Below are positions 1 to 6,562 of a DNA stretch of 20,460 nucleotides, piece by piece. The notes below the pieces were generated by a model that saw only the letters and a program-made list of their open reading frames with translations, had not been told where the DNA came from and made no database searches. The stretch comes from Propionibacterium sp. Lineage in GTDB: Bacteria; Actinomycetota; Actinomycetes; Propionibacteriales; Propionibacteriaceae. Numbering within the stretch: position 1 is the stretch's first letter; each line of letters begins with the position of its first letter. The stretch covers positions 1 to 20,460 of the forward strand of contig JAAYAO010000310.1 in assembly GCA_012719335.1 (NCBI GenBank), written 5' to 3'. A program made the translations under genes and the position numbers.

Positions 1-103
1 CCTCCACCCAGTTGCGGATCATCGCCTCGTTCACGTCGTAGCGCGCCACCCGCGGCGGTTCGGCCTCCAGGCCGATGTACTTCTGCAGATCGAGATCGGT
101 CAC
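1..103 (-). CDS. MaoC-like hydratase N-terminal fragment (partial, runs off the window)
   Basis: Only the first 34 codons are visible, starting at a GTG (103-101). The start overlaps the stop of the upstream SDR in a GTGA junction, so translation is probably coupled. The segment RYDVNEAMIRNWVE resembles the N-terminal hot-dog half of actinobacterial MaoC-family enoyl-CoA hydratases (often fused to, or next to, an OB-fold DUF35 partner in steroid and acyl-CoA degradation clusters). The inferred role is hydration of an enoyl-CoA made from the substrate activated by the operon's CoA ligase. The catalytic Asp/His region lies outside the window, so activity cannot be judged. The family call rests on a short stretch. 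Confidence 0.6.
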   Translation of the reverse strand, partial: MTDLDLQKYIGLEAEPPRVARYDVNEAMIRNWVE

Positions 104-918
104 AGCACACTCCCATCCAGTTGTCGCACATCCAGATTCCATTCCTGCAACAGATCCAGGCTGACCAAGACCTGCCCGGTCACGTCCTCGTCACAGTCGC
201 ACAGGGCAACCGTGGCCTCCACCATCTGTTCCATCGTTTCCATCGCGTCGCGGTAGTCGTCGCCGATCAGGCTGACCGCACCCTCGGTGGCGACCCCGAA
301 GCGGGGGGTCACCGCGTTCACCCGGATGCCGGTACCGTGCAGTTCGGCACCCAGCCCGTTGGTGAGCCGGTTCAGCGCCGCCTTGGAAGCGCCGTAGATG
401 GTCATCTCGGTGCCCCGGGCGGTCAATTCGAAGGGTGGCCCGGGCCATTGTTTAGCGGTGCCGCTGGTCAGGTTGACGATCCACCCCGCACCGCGTTCGC
501 GCATCCCGGAGAGCACCTGCTGGGCCAGGTCCAGCGGGGCGTGCACATTGGCCTCGAAGATCACCCGGCGGCGGCGCAGCGGAAAGTCGGCCATCGGGGC
601 GTAGATCGCGGCCGCGGCGTTGTTCACCAGGGTGTCGATCGGGCCGCCCAGGGCCCCGGCGGCCCGGTCGATCAGGTCGGCGCGCGATTCCTCGTCGGTC
701 AGGTCGACGGCCAGCGGGACGACCGTGGTGCCGTACCCGGCGAGCCGGTCGGCGACCTCGCGCAGGCTGCCGGGCTGGGCGCTCGCCCCGGGTTCCAGGG
801 TGCGGCCGACGATCACCACGTCGGCTCCCTCGGCGGCCAGCCGTTCGGCGATCCCGACCCCGATGCCCCGGCTGGCGCCGGTGACCAGGGCGCGTCGGCC
901 GGTGAATCTTTTCGTCAT
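100..918 (-). CDS. SDR family NAD(P)-dependent oxidoreductase
   Basis: A 272-residue short-chain dehydrogenase. The Rossmann motif TGASRGIG is at residues 13-20, the NNAA motif at 99-102, the catalytic Ser at about 152 and YGASK (Tyr175, Lys179) follows. The Ser-Tyr distance is about 23 residues instead of the usual 12-14, so there is a ten-residue insertion before the active-site Tyr, containing WPGPP. The ATG at 918 is chosen because a good ribosome site (GGGGGAG) precedes it and the start overlaps the upstream stop (ATGA). A longer open frame upstream only mirrors the neighbouring gene. It is the third gene of the acyl-CoA operon and may oxidise a hydroxyacyl-CoA or alcohol intermediate; the substrate is not known from sequence. 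Confidence 0.9.
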   Translation of the reverse strand: MTKRFTGRRALVTGASRGIGVGIAERLAAEGADVVIVGRTLEPGASAQPGSLREVADRLAGYGTTVVPLAVDLTDEESRADLIDRAAGALGGPIDTLVNNAAAAIYAPMADFPLRRRRVIFEANVHAPLDLAQQVLSGMRERGAGWIVNLTSGTAKQWPGPPFELTARGTEMTIYGASKAALNRLTNGLGAELHGTGIRVNAVTPRFGVATEGAVSLIGDDYRDAMETMEQMVEATVALCDCDEDVTGQVLVSLDLLQEWNLDVRQLDGSVL

Positions 919-1685
919 TGCTTCTCCCCCGCTCCGCCGTACTTCTGCCAGTCGTCCGGGTCGTGGCAGATCCACACCCCGGCGTCGGTGACTCGTTCGA
1001 GGTGCGCGATCTTGCGCAGCGTCCGGCGGGCGGTCACGGTGTCGTGATCGCCGTGGTAGTGCAGTTCGGACGCATACCCGGCGCGGGTGTGGATCGCATC
1101 CCCGGTGAGGATGTAGGTGTTCTTCGGCAGCCGCACCAGGGCACCCAGGGAGCCGGGGGTGTGGCCGGGCAGGTGCAGGACGGTGACCGTCCCGTCCCCG
1201 AAGACGTCGTGGTCGCAGGGCAGCACCTGCCATTGGATTCCGTGTCGGTCGTCGAACTCGTCGCGGTGGAACCAGCCGGTGCAGAACTTCTCCGGCGCAC
1301 GGGCGTATTCGAGTTCGCCCTCACCGATGAAGGTGGTGGCGTGCGGAAACTGTTTGAGTGCCCCGGCGTGGTCGAAGTGCAGGTGAGAGGCGATCACGAC
1401 CTTCACGTCGTCGAGGCCGAAGCCGAGTTCGCCCAGGTGCGCCTCGATGGTGTGTTCCTCGCGGAAGTCCATGTTGAGTTTCTCGGCCATCGCGCCGTAA
1501 CCGCCGATCGGGTCGCCGGCGTGGTCGGGGTTCAGCCCGGCGTCGAACAGCACCAGCCCGTCGGGGTGTTCGATCAGGTAGGTGGGGGTCGGCATCCGGG
1601 GGGCGGCGTCGCGGCCGTACAGCTCGATCTGGCCCGGGCTCTGGAAGGTGGCCGGACGCATCGCCCACATCCGCAGGTCGGTCAT
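915..1685 (-). CDS. Metallo-beta-lactamase-fold hydrolase, N-acyl homoserine lactonase-like
   Basis: A 256-residue metallo-hydrolase with a complete dinuclear zinc site: HLHFDHAG (His101, His103, Asp105, His106), GHTPGS (His175), TGD (Asp196) and CHDPDDW (His241). This pattern and the length match the AiiA/AttM class of N-acyl homoserine lactonases. The same fold also serves other lactones and thioesters. The ATG (1685) overlaps the stop of the acyl-CoA synthetase by four bases, and its own stop overlaps the next start, so the three genes are coupled. In this operon, opening a lactone ring or hydrolysing a pathway thioester is as likely as quorum quenching. No signal peptide is seen, so it should be cytoplasmic. 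Confidence 0.88.
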   Translation of the reverse strand: MTDLRMWAMRPATFQSPGQIELYGRDAAPRMPTPTYLIEHPDGLVLFDAGLNPDHAGDPIGGYGAMAEKLNMDFREEHTIEAHLGELGFGLDDVKVVIASHLHFDHAGALKQFPHATTFIGEGELEYARAPEKFCTGWFHRDEFDDRHGIQWQVLPCDHDVFGDGTVTVLHLPGHTPGSLGALVRLPKNTYILTGDAIHTRAGYASELHYHGDHDTVTARRTLRKIAHLERVTDAGVWICHDPDDWQKYGGAGEKQ

Positions 1686-3394
1686 CGGGCAGCACCGGCC
1701 TCGGGTTGGGGCAGGTGGTTGGCCCGTCCGTTGGCTCGGAAGGCGTCGCGGAATTCGGTGCGCTGCTGGTCGGTCAGCGGCCGGTAGGGGCTGGTGCGGG
1801 TCGGCGCGTACCAGACCTCGGGCGCCTCCCAGGCGACCTGCCGCAGCGGCGCCTTGTTGATCTTGCCGCTGCCGGTGATCGGCACCTCGTCGACGATCCG
1901 GACGAAGGTGGGTCGCCACTTCGAGCCCAGGTCGGGCTGCTCGGCCAGGAAGTCGGCGAAGGCCTCGGCGTCGAAGACGGCGCCGGGTTTCAGGGTGACG
2001 ACCGCCATCACCTGGTCACCGGTGTTCGGGTCGGCGACCGCCAGCACGTGGGCGCCGGAGAAGGCGGGGAAACGTACCAGGATCCGTTCGATCGCGGCGG
2101 CGCCGAAGTTCTCCCCGTCCACCCGGAGCCAGTCGGTGGAGCGGCCGGCGAAGTAGAAGTAGCCGTCGGCGTCGCGGTAGCCGAGGTCACCGGTCCAGAA
2201 GTCCGCGCCGTCGAAGCGGAGTCGGTCGGCCATCGCGTCCGGGTTCTTGTAGTAACCCTCGAAGGACGGGCCGCGGCCCAGGGCCACCAGTTCACCGGTG
2301 GCCTCCCCGGCGTTCAGCAGCACCCCGTCGGCGTCGAAGATCGCCCGCGGGCATTCCAGGCCGGTGTCGGGATCGCGCACCTCGACCTCCACCCCGGCGG
2401 CGGGCAGCCCGAGGGCGTTGTCGGGTGACCCGGGCACCGGGGTGATCCGCAGCACCCCCTCGCTGGCGCCGTACCCCTCGCGGACGTCCTCGCAGCCGAA
2501 GCGTTCACGGAACAGTCGCACCTCGGCCGGGGAGGCCTCGGACCCGAACACCACCTCCAGCGCGTTGTCCCGCTCGATCGGCGCGGCCGGCTGGTTGAGC
2601 ACGTAGCTGAGCATTCGGCCGACGTAGTTGAAGAAGGTGATCCGGTGCTCGTGCAGGTCGGCGGCGAACCGGCTGGCCGAGAACTTGCGCACCATCACCA
2701 CGGTGGCGCCGACGTTGGCCGCGGTGGCCAGGCACATCATGATCGCGTGGCCGTGGAACAGCGGCAGCGACATGTAGACCATCGAATCGCGGTGGATGCC
2801 GATCCGCTCCGACATGCTGTCGGTCAGCCCACCGAGGCGGCCCTGCGAGCAGATCACCGCCTTGGGGGCACCGGTCGAACCGGAGCTGAACAACAACAGC
2901 AGCAGGTCGTCGGCCGCCGGGTCGACCTCGGGCAGGTCGGCGTCGCGGTGGGCCCGCAGCAGTTCGGCGTAGTGCTCGGTGTCCACATTGAGCAGGTGCT
3001 CGGTGGGGATGCCGAGAGAAATCGCGGCGAGCTCGTCGAGGTAGTGGTTCTCGGTGATGATCAGATCGCACTCGGCGTGGGCGATGTCGAGTTCGAGTTC
3101 CGCGCCGCGGCGGGTCGGGTTGATGCCGACCACCACGTCGCCGTTGAGCGCCGCACCGAGCAGCCAGAAAACGAAGTCGGGCACGTTCTGCATCAGGATG
3201 CCGACGTGGGTGCGCGGGCCGTATCCGTCGGCCGACCGGTCGTGGATCGGGGTGAAGGTGCGCAGCAGGGACGCCCGGACGCAGGCCTCGCGCACCACCT
3301 CGTCCCAGGTCCAGCTTCGGCCCTCGAAGCGCAATCCCTCGTGCGTATCACCGACCCGCCCGCGGACGACCTGCGCGAAGGTTCTCATCCCCAC
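1682..3394 (-). CDS. Acyl-CoA synthetase (AMP-forming, FadD17-like)
   Basis: A 570-residue ANL-superfamily enzyme predicted to activate a carboxylic acid with ATP and CoA. Visible motifs are the phosphate loop SSGSTGAPKAV (residues 170-180), YGASEG (308-313), TGDLGYRDADGYFYFAGR (about 401-418) and the C-terminal catalytic Lys in SGKINK (Lys511). The GTG at 3394 is preferred over the ATG at 3388 because AGAGGAAG lies eight bases before it. It is first in the minus-strand operon, behind a TTGACC-N17-TAGCGT promoter with a palindromic operator on the predicted start point. General resemblance is to mycobacterial FadD17-type enzymes, which act on fatty or steroid-derived acids; chain specificity cannot be read from the sequence. 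Confidence 0.9.
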   Translation of the reverse strand: MGMRTFAQVVRGRVGDTHEGLRFEGRSWTWDEVVREACVRASLLRTFTPIHDRSADGYGPRTHVGILMQNVPDFVFWLLGAALNGDVVVGINPTRRGAELELDIAHAECDLIITENHYLDELAAISLGIPTEHLLNVDTEHYAELLRAHRDADLPEVDPAADDLLLLLFSSGSTGAPKAVICSQGRLGGLTDSMSERIGIHRDSMVYMSLPLFHGHAIMMCLATAANVGATVVMVRKFSASRFAADLHEHRITFFNYVGRMLSYVLNQPAAPIERDNALEVVFGSEASPAEVRLFRERFGCEDVREGYGASEGVLRITPVPGSPDNALGLPAAGVEVEVRDPDTGLECPRAIFDADGVLLNAGEATGELVALGRGPSFEGYYKNPDAMADRLRFDGADFWTGDLGYRDADGYFYFAGRSTDWLRVDGENFGAAAIERILVRFPAFSGAHVLAVADPNTGDQVMAVVTLKPGAVFDAEAFADFLAEQPDLGSKWRPTFVRIVDEVPITGSGKINKAPLRQVAWEAPEVWYAPTRTSPYRPLTDQQRTEFRDAFRANGRANHLPQPEAGAAR

Positions 3395-3402
3395 CCCGTT
3401 CG

Positions 3403-3410
3403 CTTCCTCT
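3403..3410 (-). promoter_or_regulatory. Ribosome binding site deciding the acyl-CoA synthetase start
   Basis: AGAGGAAG lies eight bases before the GTG at 3394. It is 14 bases from the alternative ATG at 3388, which is too far, so the GTG is favoured. Confidence 0.65.
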
Positions 3411-3421
3411 GACAGCTAGTT

Positions 3422-3437
3422 GAACAAATGTTTGGTC
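3422..3437. promoter_or_regulatory. Palindromic operator for the TetR/KstR2-like regulator
   Basis: GAACAAATGTTTGGTC is an inverted repeat of the form GAnCAAA-TG-TTTGnTC. Its inner 14 bases fit the KstR2 box as I recall it from mycobacteria (AnCAAGnnCTTGnT) with G/C replaced by A/T at the two inner positions. It is AT-rich in a GC-rich region. It covers the -35 of the tetR promoter and the predicted start point of the opposite promoter, so one bound dimer pair could repress both directions. Binding itself is inferred. Confidence 0.6.
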
Positions 3438-3459
3438 TCACGCTAGGGGACGCTAGGGT
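3431..3459 (+). promoter_or_regulatory. Promoter of tetR (menG may be co-transcribed)
   Basis: TTTGGT (3431-3436), 17 bases, then TAGGGT (3454-3459). The predicted start is near 3466, giving a leader of about 28 bases that holds the GAGGAGG ribosome site (3483-3489). The -35 overlaps the operator. Confidence 0.5.
3440..3458. repeat. Tandem 9-base direct repeat with 10-base period in the divergent promoter
   Basis: ACGCTAGGG occurs at 3440-3448 and 3450-3458. The first copy supplies the minus-strand -10 (TAGCGT) and the second supplies the plus-strand -10 (TAGGGT when followed by T). Confidence 0.8.
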
Positions 3460-3468
3460 GAGGGTCAA
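3440..3468 (-). promoter_or_regulatory. Promoter of the acyl-CoA synthetase operon
   Basis: On the minus strand TTGACC (3468-3463), 17 bases, then TAGCGT (3445-3440): close to the consensus for a housekeeping sigma factor. The predicted start near 3433 falls inside the operator. The element overlaps the tetR promoter, so the two cannot be occupied at once. Confidence 0.6.
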
Positions 3469-3493
3469 CGACAGGTTCCAGCGAGGAGGCCCG

Positions 3494-4120
3494 GTGCCAC
3501 TTCCCGATCGCCGTGCCGAGGTGCTCGCCATCGCGGCCGAGCTCTTCGCCCGCAAGGGCGTGCCGGGCACGTCCATGCGCGACCTCGGGGAGGCCACCGG
3601 GCTGCACCCGGGCAGCCTGTACCACTACTTCCGCTCCAAGGAAGAGCTGATCGGCACCATCCTCGATCAGTTGATGAGCGACGTGCAGGCCCGGTTCGCC
3701 GCGGCCGCCGCCCACAGCCACACGCCCCTGGAACGGATCACCAACCTGATTCGGGTCACCCTGAACGTGATCGACACCCACCCGCACGCCACCGCGATCT
3801 ACCAGAACGACCGCCGCTACCTGCGCGACCGACAGATGCTGGTGCAGATCGACGAGGCCTCCCGCCGGATCCGCCACTACTGGCTGGATGCCCTGGCCGA
3901 GGGGGCGAGCGACGGCAGCATCCGCGCCGACGTGCCGGGCATCTTCATCTACCGCACCATTCGCGACGCCCTGTGGGCCAGCGCCCGGTGGCCCGAACGC
4001 GCCGACCACGACCCGGGCGAGTTCACCGAGTGGATGTGCCGGCTGCTGTTGGCCGGAATCGTGCCGGCCGACCCCGCCGCGGCGGCCGATGTGGCAGGCT
4101 ATCGGGGTGTCCCGAGCTGA
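3494..4120 (+). CDS. TetR/AcrR family transcriptional regulator, KstR2-like
   Basis: A 208-residue regulator. Residues about 6-52 form the helix-turn-helix domain ([17 protein letters not shown], then [27 protein letters not shown]). The ligand domain follows, with features reminiscent of mycobacterial KstR2: an IYQND segment, a late [10 protein letters not shown] segment and similar length. The GTG at 3494 is chosen because GAGGAGG lies four bases before it and the conserved domain begins right after; a longer frame to 3428 would start inside the operator. It is divergent from the acyl-CoA operon and probably represses that operon and itself, with an acyl-CoA as inducer (inference from the family). 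Its last 14 bases overlap menG. Confidence 0.88.
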   Translation: MPLPDRRAEVLAIAAELFARKGVPGTSMRDLGEATGLHPGSLYHYFRSKEELIGTILDQLMSDVQARFAAAAAHSHTPLERITNLIRVTLNVIDTHPHATAIYQNDRRYLRDRQMLVQIDEASRRIRHYWLDALAEGASDGSIRADVPGIFIYRTIRDALWASARWPERADHDPGEFTEWMCRLLLAGIVPADPAAAADVAGYRGVPS

Positions 4121-4808
4121 CTACCGCGCAACCCTGGCCAAGCGCCGCAGCGATGTGGCGACCATGTTCGACGGGGTCGCCCAGCGCTACGACCTGATGA
4201 ACGAGCTGCTCTCCTTCGGTCAGGCCAACCGGTGGCGCCCGAAAGTGGTGGACGCGATCGACCCGAAACCGGGTGAGCTGATTCTGGATCTGGCCGCCGG
4301 CACCGGCACCTCGTCGCGGCCGATCGCCGACCGGGGGGCGACCGTGGTGCCCACCGACCTGTCGCTGGGCATGTTGCGGGTCGGCAAACAACGCCAACCC
4401 GACCTGGATTTCATCGCCGGCGACGCGCTGCGGCTGCCCTTCGCCGACGACTCCTTCGATGCGGTGACGATCTCCTTCGGCATCCGCAATGTCGAGGACA
4501 CCGAAGCGGCCCTGATCGAGTTGCGCCGCATCACCCGTCCCGGCGGACGGCTGGTGATCTGCGAGTTCTCCACCCCGACCTGGGGCCCCTTCCGCACCGT
4601 CTACCAGAACTACCTGATGGCCGCATTGCCGACCGTGGCGCGGGCCGCCTCGTCCAACCCGACCGCCTACGTCTACCTGGCCGAATCGATCCGGGCCTGG
4701 CCCGATCAGCCCCGGCTGGCCGGCATGCTCACCGACGCCGGCTGGCGTTCGGTGCAGTGGCGCAACCTCAGTGGCGGCATCGTGGCCGTGCACCGCGGCC
4801 GGGCCTGA
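4107..4808 (+). CDS. menG: Demethylmenaquinone methyltransferase
   Basis: A 233-residue UbiE/MenG-family SAM methyltransferase that adds the last methyl group in menaquinone synthesis. Seen are [11 protein letters not shown] (29-39), the SAM motif LDLAAGTG (60-67), GDALRLPF (105-112), SFGIRNVED (123-131) and the family ending with [14 protein letters not shown]. Length is normal. The GTG at 4107 is the start that gives the standard N-terminus; it lies inside the end of tetR (14-base overlap), so expression probably depends on tetR transcription. There is no clear Shine-Dalgarno. CAGGCT six bases before the GTG is a weak -10-like match, so an internal leaderless start is possible. The other men genes lie about 1.8 kb downstream. 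Confidence 0.93.
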   Translation: MSRADYRATLAKRRSDVATMFDGVAQRYDLMNELLSFGQANRWRPKVVDAIDPKPGELILDLAAGTGTSSRPIADRGATVVPTDLSLGMLRVGKQRQPDLDFIAGDALRLPFADDSFDAVTISFGIRNVEDTEAALIELRRITRPGGRLVICEFSTPTWGPFRTVYQNYLMAALPTVARAASSNPTAYVYLAESIRAWPDQPRLAGMLTDAGWRSVQWRNLSGGIVAVHRGRA

Positions 4809-4829
4809 GCGGGAGCCTGCCGTCGTCCG

Positions 4830-6560
4830 ATGCGTTTCTTCCTGGACTCCTACGCCGCGCGCAGTTGCGCGGTGAAGACCCACAATCACTTCAACCCGTT
4901 GGTGGACCTGCCGGTCGGTGAGGACGACCCGGCCCTGAACGAGCTGTTCGAGGGCGGTCTGGCCTACGAGGAGCAGGTGCTGAGCCGGTTGGTGACCGAG
5001 TTCACCGGCACCGTGGTCGACCTGCGCCCGATACAGGACGAGCCCGTACCGGTGCAGACCGACGCCACCCTGGCCGCCCTGGCCGAGGGGGTCGAGGTGA
5101 TCATCGGCGGGTTGTTACCGGCCGACCCGCTGGGCCACCGGACGGGCCGGCCCGATCTGTTGGTGCGCGGGCTGGGCACCGGTGATCGGCCGGGCTACCA
5201 CCCGGTGGAGGTCAAGTTCCACAAGGTGCACGAACGCCGCAAGTCCGGCCGCAACAGCACCTGGGTGCTGCCCTGTTCACCGGCCACCAATCCCCGTCCC
5301 GGGGTGGCCCAACCGGTCGACGACGTGGTGTTCCGCACCAGCCGGGAGGCCGACCTGTTGCAGGTGGCGCACTACTGGCGGTTGCTGGAGGCGTCCGGCT
5401 ACGCCGCCTCCGGGCGACCCACCGCGGGGGTGCTGGGCACCGATGACGTGCTGCGGCCCGACAGCGACGAACCGGTGCGGGTGGTGACCTGGGTCGACCT
5501 CGAGGAGCCGTTCCTGCGCACGTTTTCGCGATCGGCCGAGTCGGGCTGGACGAAACGCTCGGTGTTGGAGCGCTACGACCACGAGCACGGTTTCCGGGTG
5601 CAGGTGGCCCGCAACGCGCTGGCCCAGGGTCGGGTCACCCCACCGGCCCCGCTGGTGCACCCGATCGTGGTGAAGGAATGCCGCACCTGCCCCTGGTGGG
5701 CGCACTGTCGGCCGATGCTGGACGACGACGACATCTCGCTGCGGATCGACCGCTCCCCCCTGGACGTGCGGGAGATCGGCGCCCTGCGCCAACTCGGCAT
5801 CCGCACGATCACCGACCTGGCCGGGGTGAACCCGGACGACCTGCTGCCCCGGTACCTGCCGGAGGTGTCGCACAAGGATCAGGCCGAATCCCGGTTGCGG
5901 TTGGCGATCCGCCGGGCCGATCTGCTGGTGCGCGGGGTCACCCTGGAACGACTCGACACCGCACCGGTCGACCTGCCGCCGGTCGATCTGGAAATCGACT
6001 TCGACATCGAAACCTCCAGCGACGACCGGGTCTACCTGTGGGGTTTCCTGGTCACCGACCGGCGGGCCGGCGGCGAACCGGAGTACGTCCACCTGTCGGC
6101 CTGGGAGGACCTGGACGACGACTCCGAGGCCGAGCTCGCGCACCGGGCGGCCCGCTGGCTGCTGGCCCGGCTGCACGGGGACGCCTCGGTGCGGGTCTAC
6201 CACTACTCGAACTTCGAGGCGGTGCGGTTGCGGCAGTTGGCCGCCCGCACCGGTGACCCGGTGCTGACCGAACTGTGTGACCACATCGAGTCGCACTTCG
6301 TCGACCTCTACGCGGTGGTGCGGGGCCAGTGGTTCGGCACCAACGGGTTGGGGTTGAAGATCCTGGCCGCCGAGGGGCCCGGGTTCCAATGGCGGGACGA
6401 CGCCCCCGGCGGGTTGAACTCGCAGACCTGGTTCGACGAGGCCTCGCACGCCGACGACCCGGTGTTGCGGGAGCAGGCCCGGGTGCGGGTGTTGGAGTAC
6501 AACGAGGACGACGTGCGCGCCACCCATGCGGTGCGCGCCTGGTTGCGCGCCGAGAGCTGA
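4830..6560 (+). CDS. TM0106-type RecB-like nuclease with Fe-S cluster and RNase H-like domain
   Basis: A 576-residue protein with two nuclease-like parts. The N-terminal half carries a PD-(D/E)XK core: RPDLLVRG (Asp109), VEVKFHK (Glu127, Lys129) and LLQVAHYW as the helix that follows. Cys13 together with Cys284, Cys287 and Cys293 (CRTCPWWAHC) gives the one-plus-three cysteine pattern of Cas4/AddB-type 4Fe-4S nucleases. The C-terminal half has a DEDD/YprB-like ribonuclease H fold: DIETSSD (Asp392, Glu394) and a late EYNEDDVRAT motif. Longer TM0106-family proteins add a helicase, which is absent here. ATG 4830 follows the menG stop by 21 bases with a weak ribosome site. Its role (DNA repair or defence) is unknown. 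It converges on menD with a two-base gap. Confidence 0.8.
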   Translation: MRFFLDSYAARSCAVKTHNHFNPLVDLPVGEDDPALNELFEGGLAYEEQVLSRLVTEFTGTVVDLRPIQDEPVPVQTDATLAALAEGVEVIIGGLLPADPLGHRTGRPDLLVRGLGTGDRPGYHPVEVKFHKVHERRKSGRNSTWVLPCSPATNPRPGVAQPVDDVVFRTSREADLLQVAHYWRLLEASGYAASGRPTAGVLGTDDVLRPDSDEPVRVVTWVDLEEPFLRTFSRSAESGWTKRSVLERYDHEHGFRVQVARNALAQGRVTPPAPLVHPIVVKECRTCPWWAHCRPMLDDDDISLRIDRSPLDVREIGALRQLGIRTITDLAGVNPDDLLPRYLPEVSHKDQAESRLRLAIRRADLLVRGVTLERLDTAPVDLPPVDLEIDFDIETSSDDRVYLWGFLVTDRRAGGEPEYVHLSAWEDLDDDSEAELAHRAARWLLARLHGDASVRVYHYSNFEAVRLRQLAARTGDPVLTELCDHIESHFVDLYAVVRGQWFGTNGLGLKILAAEGPGFQWRDDAPGGLNSQTWFDEASHADDPVLREQARVRVLEYNEDDVRATHAVRAWLRAES

Positions 6561-6562
6561 GG

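Noticed and set aside
100..3394. The operon as a secondary-metabolite cluster.
   Set aside because: There is no carrier protein, ketosynthase or condensation domain. CoA ligase, SDR, MaoC and a TetR switch point to catabolism.
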